A program made the translations under genes and the position numbers. Of a DNA stretch of 64,000 nucleotides, positions 32,259 through 43,858 are shown piece after piece. This stretch comes from Puffinus mauretanicus (lineage: Eukaryota; Chordata; Aves; Procellariiformes; Procellariidae), in the NCBI GenBank assembly GCA_023333565.1, contig JAJKFH010000770.1, positions 682,001 to 746,000 on the forward strand. Reading direction: 5' to 3'. Within the stretch, counting starts at the first letter, position 1. Every line of letters begins with the position of its first letter. The notes under the pieces were generated by a model that was not told the origin of the DNA, ran no database searches, and saw only the letters and a program-made list of their open reading frames with translations.

Positions 32259-33750
32259 GTAAGTATTTCATTTACTTCTCTGAATGCTCTGGGATTATAA
32301 ATTGTTGCTCTAGCCATAAATCAATCTGCCGTGTGAAAATATTTCAGGCACTGGGCTTTTTACTTTTTTTTTTTTCTTCTTTCTTTTTAACCGGCTGACT
32401 AAAGGAAAACAGAAAACATGCACTTTTAAATTTGGTATTCTACTGCCAAGAATTTGTTCCAACAGTACTTCATTTGATATAGAGTGAAGTAAAACGACTT
32501 TTAAATTCAATTATTTGTTTCCCTTCCCCAAAGTACCTGGAAAACCGTACAACCTTGAACCTCTTATTTGACGATGTATAAAAGTTATACCTTTGAAATA
32601 ACCATTCATGGGTAACAACTCCAAAGGAAGATTTCAAGATACTCACAGCATAGTCCATTAGTGAAATAAGCCAATTCCTATTATGGGTATTATATGACAA
32701 GGAAGGAACACATTTAATGAGAAATGGGATTTCTTCAAACAGCAGCTTTGGGGAGCTTCTTGGCACATTAAAACTGGGAGAAACAGATAAAACCTTAATA
32801 ATGCATATAAGCTGCATATAGGATCAATCAAGTGATCCTACAACTTCCCCTGCAAAATCATTCTTTAATTACAGTAATCAGCGATTACTGAACTGCTTGA
32901 GTGAAACTGAATATATCACCTGGCATCACACATAGTTGCCACCGATTGAGCTCAGTTAAATTTTTTTCAGTTTTTGGTTTAAATTTCACAAATTAAAAAG
33001 TTAAGCTATGCTTTTCAGAAGCAAAAAAAGTACAGTGATTAACACTGAGAATGAAATGTGCTATCTAGTTCCACTACATAATCATTAACACGCCACAAGG
33101 TGTGTTAAATACATGTTGAAGACCTTCAGCTTGAGTTCCTAAAATTCCCTGTAAACATGAAATTGCCCTGTGACTCAACTGTCAAAATATTTACAATAGC
33201 AGTTAAAGTACTGTCAATACATACCTCTTAAAGAGCTCCCTGGAGCCTCTTCTATAAGTAGTATGTTGCATCTTAATGAATTTAATAATATAAGTTGATG
33301 ATATGTTACCTTATGATATGGTATTTTATAGCAGTAAAAATGATAAAACCAACATCTTTCACCATAAATAACATCAAATAGATATACAGTATGTACGCTA
33401 GTCTGAACGTGTACATTCTGTTAAGTGACTGGTTTGTGATTCTACTTTACTTTTATCAGCTTTTTTTTTTCTCCTTTAATGGCTTCCATCTTTGATAAAT
33501 TGAAAAGTCTTTCAGTTAGGACTAATAACTGAATGTTGCTGAATTTCTGTATTAGATGGATAACCAACCCCTTGAATCAACATACACTCCATTTCATATT
33601 GAACATTATTAGTTCAGAAGACTGATTACTGTCAAAATTAAGCCTGTAAATGTGCAACATCTTCAAACGTGCTTAAGCAACCTAGAGTCTAGGTCACATC
33701 TTCCTCTGAAGGAAAAAAAATTCTCCCGCTTGTAGAGGCTTTTAAAGTTA

Positions 33751-33775
33751 ACAAACAAACAAACAAACAAACAAC
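33751..33775. repeat. (CAAA)n microsatellite
   Basis: About six uninterrupted ACAA/CAAA units in the intergenic region upstream of NR1H5. Confidence 0.95.
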
Positions 33776-34465
33776 TCCCCCCAAAAAATGATCAGGATTT
33801 TACACGTGAAAATACCCAGCAGAAATAGCACCTCAGAAGTAACTGAGAAGAAAGAAAAGCAGGGAACAGCATGTGCCTTTACGCAGACGACATTTTCTTT
33901 CGGGTCAGTATGTCTGACTAAGGACTAAAGACTTTCATCCTAACTATGTTACTCCTTGTGATTCTACGAAACAAGTTATTAAAAAATTAATCTTCTTTTG
34001 TTTTCAGTTATTTCCGCGTTTTAGGCTAAAGACCTTTATGCATCATCTCTGGGAATGTATTTCTTTATTTTACTTCCTTTTTAAAGCACACATACACAAA
34101 ACGTGTGGTTGTATTTTGAGTACACAGGAAAGAGAAAAATGGTCACAAAATATTTTTCGTTTGGGAATGGCATGACTATAACTGCCCGAAACACCCAAAG
34201 CTCTTACTCCAATCTTATTTCAACTTTGTACAGGTTATTATGTTTTGAAAATTACAATTGGGCATGTATGCTAATTCTATCAAGGATACCACAGCTTCAC
34301 AGTGTGTAGCTAAGCTTTGTGTGCATGCAGAATTTACTTGCCTGCATGGCAAAAGGTTAATGAATGTATGTGTGGGCTGAAGAAGTGTCCTTTAGGTCAT
34401 GGTTCACTCCCAGTGAGGTGTGAGAGATTAGGAATGACTGCCGAACTTTTGAGACACCAGCACAT

Positions 34466-34850
34466 AATCATAGAATCATAGAATCATTAAGGTTGGAAAA
34501 GACCTCTAAGATCATTGAGTCCAACCATCAACTCAACACCACCATGCCCACTAAACCATGTCCCTAAGCTCCTCATCTATATGTCTTTTAAATACTTCCA
34601 GGGATGGTGACTCAACCACTTCCCTGGGCAGCCTGTTCCAAGGCCTGACCACTCTTTCAGGAAAGAAATTTCTCCTAATGTCCAATCTAAACCTCCCCTG
34701 GCGCAACTTGAGGCCATTTCCTCTCGTCCTATCGCTAGTTACTTGGGAGAAGAGACCAACACCTACCTCACTACAACCTCCTTTCAGGTAGTTGTAGAGC
34801 GCGATGAGGTCTCCCCTCAGCCTCCTCTTCTCCAGGCTAAACAACTAAAT
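34466..34850 (-). mobile_element. CR1 LINE 3' end, relatively young
   Basis: Reads on the plus strand from AATCATAGAATCATAGAATC, the reverse complement of the CR1 3'-terminal ATTCTATG octamers. The minus strand keeps a 97-codon open frame (34551-34844) matching the end of CR1 reverse transcriptase, with [24 protein letters not shown] and [19 protein letters not shown] followed by a stop. It is 5'-truncated, as most CR1 copies are. The intact frame over nearly 100 codons argues for a more recent insertion than the other CR1 pieces in the window. Confidence 0.92.
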
Positions 34851-37169
34851 GCATCACAAAATTCCGGCAACTCCTAAAGCTTGGAGGAGGCTTCCCTACT
34901 GCTGACTGGCTCATGCATAAAGGGTGAGGCAAAGGTTGTAAAACATGACTATGACAGTCAATCTTATAAATAATCAAAACTTTCCTGTCCTAGAAAATTA
35001 CGTTCCTTCCTTACATATCTCATTCTGTATTTTGTATCAGAAGAACAAGCTTGTTAACACTAAATTCTTAAGCGTCAGAAAATGAAACAGTTAACATTCA
35101 TTCACAGGCATGACCATTTCAAGACAGTACAGCATTCCTCAAATAATCACTGGATTTACTATTAATGCTGTTATAACATTCTCTTAATTTATGAGTTTCA
35201 ATTTACAAAGTCTCATTCTAAGCTAGAAATTCTGTGGTTGCAACTGATAACTTTTATTAGCCATAAAAATCAATAAGAAAGGCTAAATCCTCTAATCCAT
35301 TCTCATACAATACCTAAATTGAGGAAACTTTGCCTAATGAAAGTCTGCTTCCAAGATTTAGAATGTTTAATCAACCGACCACCTTGCATTTGGTAATACG
35401 TACTTCATACTCCCAATATAATATTTTTATCAGACTGGATCAGTGTAATTTTATTTTAGCTTCTATTCTTTTATTATTTTTATTTAAAGAAACTACTGGA
35501 ATTCAGAAACACATCTCTTCAGCAAATACACATTTCTGGGGGAAAATATAGACTTTGCCCAGGCCAAACTGATCTAACTGATAAGGACCTCATGATTCAG
35601 TGAGTCATTTCTCTTTCAAACAAATATTTACTAACAGAGATAACAAAAAAATCAGCATTCCAGCCTCACTGCATCTTTTCACCTTCTGCTGACAACACAA
35701 AGAGAAAGTGTTCAGTTCAAAAGATATGTCCAGTTTTGGGGAAAGGGATGTGTGTCTTTCAAGACATGACTTCAATTCAGATTCCCTGAAATGATACATT
35801 CATTTTCTCAGCTGTAGCTAGGTATAGGTATTGCACAAAACCCAACATGTGAGTCTTTCAAGGAAGATCTTTAAACCCAATTTGCTGTGGATTCTGCAAG
35901 AGTCATATACAGAGAATCCTGTTGCACATGTAGGAGTTTGATTTTTTGTACTTCCAAATACTTACTTGCCTTTTTCATCTTTTCTGTCTTTCCCATCTGC
36001 TCAGGGAAAGCCTATGAATAGTTCACAGGCAAATTGTCTTGTGAAGTGCTTACTCAATGGGCATCAGATACAACATACTTTTAACCAGTGACACTCTCAT
36101 ACATTCCACACATGCAGAGGGACAAGGGGACAAGGAAAGTATTTCCTACATACATCTCTAACGGCTATTCATTACCACTCAATTGCTAAGCAACACCAGA
36201 GATTGTCTATACACAGATGTAAACTCAAACCCAGCTGATGCTGGTGTCCATACAGACATTCTTTTTTTCTAAAACTCTTTTAAGAATTTTTAGAACACAC
36301 TTTTTTAGAATCTCTCTATAAAGTGGAATTACTGAAAAATAAGGTAAGTTTGGAACTCAAAGCACAATAGCTATTCTGCACCAACTGTGTCACTGTGAGC
36401 TCTCAGTACACTTTGTTATGGTGAACGTCAAAGCATCCACCAGGAGCCCAGGTTCCTTCAATAATCAAGGGACAGAGAAAAGCTCTCTAGAGGGCAATAC
36501 AACCTATATGAGATTGATTTTTTTGGTCTTCACAGGATGCTTTGTACTCTTAAAGGAATACAGGCTCTTAAATTTGGAACCTAATGTAAATTAGGCAGTG
36601 CTTAAGTGGGGCAAGGCTGACTTTTACTGCATAAAAGAGTATTTACATGGGGAAGAAGAGATATTCTACGATGGCCTTTTCAGGCTATTTTCCTATATTT
36701 ACTTGCTTCAAATCTGCATAAAAAGTGAATGAAGCAAATTCACTAAAAGCCCATCTTTGTGCAGAAACAGAACATCCACCACATCCACATTAGTGCAAAT
36801 GCCCTAACTCATTCTGAAAGCAAGTTTTTTCTATCCAGTGAAACTCCTTTTAATCTCTTCCTGAACTAGAGAATTTACCAATGGTTAGTCTGATTCCCCC
36901 ACATGGTTTCGTGTAAAATTAGGAGCAAACCAGTTCTAAATATAACTCGGAAATTTAGGAATGGACTCTCTTCTGAATCTGTACTATTAGGACAATCAAA
37001 TGTTTTGCAACCTCTTTGAAAGTATTATGTGACTTCACACATACCTCTGATTTTCTTATGATCTGCAAACTGTTTCACATTCTGGAGTTTTTTGATTTTA
37101 GCTCTGTAGCTAAACCTACCCAGCAATGCTTTCTCACATGATATTTCTTGTACTTTTCCACTTCTCTAG

Positions 37170-37232
37170 GTTGCCTTCTTAAAAGTCTATCACATAGCAA
37201 AGTGAATGAAACAGTGCAGTTGGGAGCAGAAT
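37170..37232 (+). other. NR1H5: NR1H5 5'-UTR part of first coding exon
   Basis: The pyrimidine-rich TTTTCCACTTCTCTAG ends at 37169, giving an exon with 63 untranslated nt before the ATG at 37233. This shows that the gene starts further upstream. Confidence 0.6.
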
Positions 37233-40200
37233 ATGGCAAATACATTTGTCACCGTACCTGATGGGTATTGCCTTCCTGAGCCCATACAGTATTATGGTGA
37301 GTAAAGCAAAATTTTTATATTGTGAAAAAGCAGTATAGTAAAATGAACATCTGTGGAAATTCCCGTTATTTATTTTCTTCATTTTAGTTTATGTTTACAA
37401 GCTCTTGTAAGCTACACATTGGACTATCAAGCCCAAACTGAAAGTGTATTGAAATATACTAGCATGTGCTCATACAGATTTTTGTACACAATGTGATTAT
37501 GCTGACTGATCATTTCATATAAACATTACTGGTGCTGCCTCCCTTTGACTTGCATGAAGAAGATACAGGTTTTATTACAGTATTCTAGATACATTCTAAA
37601 TAGATAATGGTTATTCTACATCTTCCGGAACTATAATTCCAATAACTAATTTGATTCTGGATGAGTAAAAGCAGGACCCAAAGCCCATTAAAAAGAAAAA
37701 GACCTCCAACTGCTTAAAAAAAAACCTTTCCAATTTGTTTTTACAGAGATTTGAACAATCCCAAAGGAAGAATGAAATGTGATGCATGTTGCACAAGCTT
37801 TCTTCTGTACAGCTGTGTACATTTAAGGGGCGGTTGAATAAAATTAAAACTCTATAGACAAAAAGGCAGGAAGGAGCTCTCCTCATAATTCTGTACACAT
37901 ATTTTGCTAAAATGAAATTTCTTAACTATGAAGGATTATATGTAGAAAAATACTAAACAAAACAAGCCTCTGCTTTTTACTCTACTGAATTTCAACTTTA
38001 AGAATCCTATCACAATAATTTTTACCACTGTAATTTCTGGACCATCTTTCTCAGACTCCTGTTGTGTGATATTTTCAAAATTATGCCTGAAATATGTATC
38101 AATAACAAACATTTCACTCATTAACAAATTCACTTTCTGTAATGTGGACAATTAATAAAAACAACCTTTAAGTGTAAAATCAAAAGGTAGCTATATCATC
38201 AGTTGGCAAGTGATATTCAATTACATACTACAAGAATCCAGTGGCACCCACATGACATTGCCCAAACTGTTACCAAGCCTTTTTCACTACATCTAAGATT
38301 TTACTTAAAAACAGTACAGATAGCACATTTTAAAAGAATGTGTCAGACTGCTCTTCTGAAAATGTGTTCCTCTAATATTTATGATTAAATATTTAATCTA
38401 TAAAACATTTTAAAACTTTCAAGTAGCTGATGTCAAGATATTCTTCAGGTTTTTATTTCATTTTCAATTTCTTCTCTATCTAGACGTTTTACCAGAGCAC
38501 ATCAACTATCAGCTGCAAGACACGGATTTTCAGACTGCGCCTTACTGCCAATACTCAACAGTTCAAATTCCTCCTCCAGTATTACAGCCACCACCTTCTC
38601 AGTCCCAATACAGCACATATGGCCTGGACTCCCAGTACAGCGATGGGCAGTGTATCATCAGCAGCTGTGAATTAAGCAAACCCCCTTTCATGGCTCCCCA
38701 CATTGATGATGGTGCATACCAAGGACTAAAACGGCCACGATTAAACCACTCTTCTTTGAGACTGAAGGGACAGGAGGAGCTGTGTGTGGTCTGCGGTGAC
38801 AAGGCCTCAGGATATCACTACAACGCACTTACCTGTGAAGGCTGTAAAGGTGAGAACAGGCTGATCAGTATCTTACCCAGGACCACAGTGCTCAACATAA
38901 TGTTCCACATCTGTGATTTAAGCAAACAGATTTCATTATTTTTTAAGTTGACGTTTCTACAGAGGATTGTAATTTATCTAAGGAATCCTTTACCTAACAT
39001 GCTTACTCCAGATTCACATTTTTTAACATTTTTTGAAGAAATGCTTTCACAGCGTGTATTTAATATGAGCATTTCATGCAACTGATTTTTGCATTGAACA
39101 TTCACTAGAATAGTGTCTGTTTAAGCAGGTGCTGATTTTCTCATGACCATGTATTATAGACTTACTTCAGTGTTATTAATTTTACTTATTATTAAAATTA
39201 AATAAAAACAAGTAGTAATTACTTGCTACTTATATTTTAACTTGCTATATGGGAGCTGTCTTGATCAGGTAAGGAAAACAGCAATTAATATTAGTCAGAA
39301 AGAACAAGACATAACTATGTTGTTAAAAAGCAAATTTAAAATCAAGGTTATGTTTCCATTGTAAAAAAAAACAAACAAAAAAACCCAAAAGACACTTTAA
39401 TTCTTTAAATCATTATGACATAAAGCTTCTTAGATTCCTTCAGTCATAACCTGATCCTTGTCTGTAGGCTTCTTTCGACGCAGCATAACCAAAAATGCAG
39501 TATACCGATGCAAGAATGGTGGTCATTGTGAAATGGACATGTACATGCGAAGGAAGTGTCAGGAATGTCGCTTGAAGAAGTGTAAAGCTGTGGGAATGCT
39601 AGCAGAATGTAAGTGCTCTTTCCACGCTGGCTACTTTACTAATCAACTCGGATAAAACCTTTTCCAAAGTCAATCCCTTCTCCTTATTGGAGAAAAAATT
39701 AACTTTGGAGTCTATAGCACCTGCAGCATCTTCATCTGCAGAAACCACAGTATCTCCTGAAGTTAAGAGGACTGCTGTTCAAAGACATTAAAAGAAAAAA
39801 AAGAAAGTACTAACAAAAGACAGCTAAATATCCTGAACCTTGACAGCACAGCAGTAAGCATATCAGATGTGCTTTTGTGTCTGGGGAAAAAAAAATTAAA
39901 AAATTGCACAATAGTTTTTAATGAAAAATTCTCATGCTTGTATGTCACAGACCCACCAGCAAGAAAACATAAGAAGACTGCAAACACTCAGGCCTTTGGT
40001 GGATACTGAACACTAACTCACCGAATGAATAACACATTGCCATATTCTCTAGGAAGCATAGTTCCTTATAGGTGACAGCTCCTGTGATGCAAGGCTCTTG
40101 TTACCTATAATAAGAAAAGTGATTATTTAAAATTGTAATTATTTGAAAATATACGTATTGATACACAATTCCATGCCTCACAGGTTTGCTGACTGAAGTA

Positions 40201-43200
40201 CAGTGCAAGTCAAAGCGACTCAGGAAGAATTTCAAACAGAAGAGCAGTTTTCTTTGCAACATAAAGCTGGAAGATGAGGGACTGAACAGTAAGCACGTAT
40301 CATCTACAACAAGATCTGGAAAAGTGGGATATTTTTCTACTTAAAATATCTCTTGTTATCATTTATTTTTGCCCCAAGTCATTGTCACTTGTTTGGTTTA
40401 TTTTTTTAACAGATGCCAGAGAAGATGGAACTTACTCCAGGGGAACATCAGCTTCTTGACCACATTGTAGCAGCACACCAAAAATACACAATTCCCCTTG
40501 AGGAAGCAAAGAAGTTTGTAAGTATACAGAACAATCAGCCTGCATTTCTAAGTTTTATTATCCTAAGCACTGTATCTTGGTTATATCAGATGTCCAAACG
40601 CTCTTTCATGCAGCTACAAGAAACTGCAAGTCCTGAGGAAAGTTTTCTCCGTCTCTCTGAGACAGCAGTTGTCCATGTACAAGTGTTAGTGGATTTCACA
40701 AAAAGACTTCCAGGTAAGTTCCTTCCTTTGGGAAATGCTACAGAATAGCGTGTCTCTCTTTTTCAAGAGGCAGAAACCATACTGATGGCATAAATCCGAG
40801 AAAAATACAGGCTTTAAGAAAACTCTCATTCAATTATTTTATCTTCCAACTCTAACAATCAGGGTTACCATTTACTTGTCATGAGGACAAGTTAGAAGCA
40901 TTCACTTCAAAAGCTTGCTATGATTAGATTTCTTTTCCATTTCTGACATGGAGTAGAGACATTTTCTGAAAGTACATGGACTTTAAAATACCATCTTGAG
41001 TTAATTACTATTTTAACACTCTCTGAAATCCAGTTCAGTTTATTATCCAGCAACTTATTATAGTCATCGAAGAAAAAAACATATGTTCCTTCAAAGGAAA
41101 AGGCAGGAAGAAGGGACTAACCAGGTGCTCCTATTCATATTTTCCTTTAATAAAGAACAAGGGAACATGAAATTAAATTCACTACATTTCAATGTAAAGT
41201 TGACAAAATAATATTTGACAGAGAGGGTGATAATTTTTTCATTACTCTCTTAAGTTGTAAAACTTATTGACAGAAGTCAATCAACATCTCTAAAGCAGAT
41301 ATTTGATGTAATTTAGCACTACTGTGGAACAGATCTGAAAGAATAGATGAACTGTTTATTTTCTTATGTTACATATCCTGCTTTGATCAGGATTAAGAAA
41401 ACAATCAATAAAGTTCCTGTGCTCTTGAATTATAAGTGCAGATAATGAGCTTGTCAAAAGATGAACAGAATTTTTAAAAAGATCAGATATCAATGAATAA
41501 GGAGACTATCCACAGTCACTAAGCAATGTAGCAAATTTATAAGGTATTAGGGCATGTGATATAAATCAGATATTAAGAAGAAATTTTCGATAAAGTCTTG
41601 CTTAGTCCCAGTATTTTTACTTGTATCTTCCTGTGAGTCTTCTAACACTGGACACTGACAACTGCACTTTTTTTTTTTTTAACTTACAAACTAGCAAGAA
41701 AGATCCCAATAGTCTTTGGTACATGCATCTTTTAACTATGGCTCCTCCTTTCCTGTAAAGGCATTTATTAAAAAAAAACATTTTATCAACTCATATTAGG
41801 GGCTTAAAGGCAGCCACAGCCTTCCTGGATTCTTCACACGTATCTTTCTCTGCAGGATTTGAAAGTTTAGCTAGTGAAGATCAGATCGCGCTGCTAAAAG
41901 GGTCAACAGTTGAGGCAATGTTTTTGCGTTCAGCCCAAATATATAACCAAAGAATTAGTGAATGCCAACCATCAACAAGTGAAAGTAAGTTTGACTAACA
42001 AGCTTTCTATTAACACCAGTAGGAGGTTCTGCCATTTTGAAACAACTTCCATTCATTTTAATTCACTTAATCTCAAATAATTGCCTATTCAAGCAGAGTG
42101 GTACTTAGAATAGTACCGGTAATGCCCACATAAACCTTCTATAGGCTTTTTTCCCAAAGAACATACAAAAAAAGATTAAAAAAAAAAATTTAATTGGATC
42201 TCTGTTTTCCTCCCATTGGTTCCAAACAAAGCGCAACATTTTTGAGCGTTTGCAGAAATTGTGGGATGGATGGATAATATTAGCTATATTAATGACCTAT
42301 TATATATTTGACCAACAATAATGCAACAAATGAACTCGGTGCTGGATACCAAAAAGAACAATTTTTTCTACCTGCGTGGGTCTGGGAAAAATTCACACAT
42401 TTTCAGGTATTTATCTGCAAAGCAGATGCAGACGAATATTTAAAGTCACATTAAGCTTGGCTGGGAACTGTCATCTCTCTTGTTCCAGGTCATGTAAGAC
42501 TTTCGGATCACGGGACATGTCATGTTCAAAACCTTGATAAAACCAACATTTATTCCATGGAAATGTCTCACAATGAAGAGAGTCCAACTTCCACTACTAC
42601 CACAGGTGATGGAGGTCTCGGAATCAAAATACTTGGGAATCTTTTGCTTTGCTGGCCCTGTTCTTAATCACGTTGAGCAACACCGTCGGGGTGGCCACTG
42701 CTCATTCTCTTGCCTTCTCCCTCTCCCCTCCCTCAAGCTGCTTAGTTGCATGTGCAGGCATTACATCCTCATGGAAGGAAGAAGTGGTGTTCATGTTTGC
42801 CTATATCCTAGGATAAAGCCTTGAGCTATATATATTAAAAGCTCCACAGTACAACTGCAATACAACTTTCATTACTACTTTAGAAATTAACATTGTTTTC
42901 ACGAAGTTTGCTAGCTATTTCACACAATGGAAAAGCCTGGAGCCTTAAAAGATTAGGACAAAGATGATTCGTAATAGCAGTGCTTGTGTCTGCATTGAAA
43001 TAACGTTCTGATTATTTTGTTTCATTTTTAAGGTATAACCGAGGAGTTTATTACCGCACTGTTTTACTTCTACAGAAGCATGGGGGAACTGAAAGTGACC
43101 GAAACCGAATATGCCCTGCTTGTAGCCACAACTGTGTTTTTTTCAGGTAAACTGGGAGGCAACTAGCTGTCACGCGTGTTACAACGAGCTCTCACTTGCC

Positions 43201-43614
43201 CTCGCGCTGCCGCCGCCGCCCGTCGGGCCCTCAGGTGCGGCAGCGCTCCGCGCCCCCGCCCGCCGCCCCTCCGCGCCCCCGCCCGCCCGCCCAACGGCCC
43301 CGCGTGCGCCCGCAGCTCCGCGTGCTGCCGCAGCGCCCCGCCCGCTAATCGCGCTCTCCCGCCGCGCTTCCCCAGACCGCCCGCTCCTGAGGAACAAGCG
43401 GCACGTAGAAGAGCTGCAGGAGCCGCTCCTCGGCATCCTCTACAAGTACTCGAAGATCCATCACCCTGAGGACCCCCAGCATTTCGCCCGCCTTATCGGG
43501 CGCCTCACGGAACTGCGCACCCTCAACCACACCCACGCGGAGGTGCTGGTGACATGGAGGACAAAGGATCCTAGGCTGACCTCCCTGCTCTGCGAGATCT
43601 GGGATCTGCAGTAG
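37233..43614 (+). CDS. NR1H5: NR1H5, farnesoid X receptor beta, ten coding exons, 504 aa, intact
   Basis: Ligand-activated nuclear receptor of the FXR group; mouse FXR-beta has been reported to respond to lanosterol, while the human copy is a pseudogene (recalled). Exons: 37233-37296, 38484-38849, 39468-39608, 40184-40323, 40413-40517, 40614-40713, 41856-41984, 42489-42605, 43033-43146, 43376-43614 (TAG). They total 1515 nt, exactly 505 codons, with no frameshift. The start is [17 protein letters not shown], 63 nt inside an exon that opens at a good acceptor. The DNA-binding domain (about residues 122-187) has [14 protein letters not shown]-box EGCKG and the second finger CKNGGHC...CQEC, with all eight cysteines present. 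The ligand-binding domain begins near residue 238 (MELTPGEH). It keeps [15 protein letters not shown], the helix-11 His and Trp (HAEVLVTWR) used by FXR, and a C-terminal AF-2 helix LLCEIWDLQ. Exon 8 encodes an enlarged Ser/Thr-rich loop. Confidence 0.95.
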
Positions 43615-43858
43615 GCCACGCCGACCCTCGCGGCGACGCGGCGCCACCGCGCTCTCCCCCGTCTCGCCGCGCTGCTGCGCCCCGCCCGCCTCGCCTCGCG
43701 CAGCTCGGCGTGCGCCGCGCCCGCGGCCTCCCCTCCCGCCTCGATCGCGCGCTTTCGCTTCCCGCCTTTCTGTCCTCCCTCAGCAGCCGGCGAGTTCGGC
43801 GCGTTAGTGTGCCCGTCATGAGGTGTTGGCACTGAGACCTGCCCTTTTCTCCGAGGCC
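43180..43858 (+). promoter_or_regulatory. SYCP1: CpG island: SYCP1 promoter overlapping the NR1H5 3' end
   Basis: GC/CpG-rich DNA begins in NR1H5 intron 9, covers its whole last exon (43376-43614) and runs to the SYCP1 ATG at 43859. Only 244 bp lie between the two coding regions, so the SYCP1 core promoter must overlap the NR1H5 3'-UTR or last exon. No TATA box was seen. The plus-strand open frame at 43176-43469 is compositional. Confidence 0.75.

Larger units (their letters stand above)
32259..37169. other. Intergenic / putative NR1H5 5' intron
   Basis: AT-rich region with the CR1 tail and CAAA repeat listed separately. No exon, tRNA or other RNA gene recognised. Confidence 0.5.

Noticed and set aside
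40413..40748. Single 111-codon open frame across NR1H5 exons 5 and 6
   Set aside because: Not one exon: the middle 96 nt has clear donor and acceptor and no FXR similarity. Kept as a finding about retention only.
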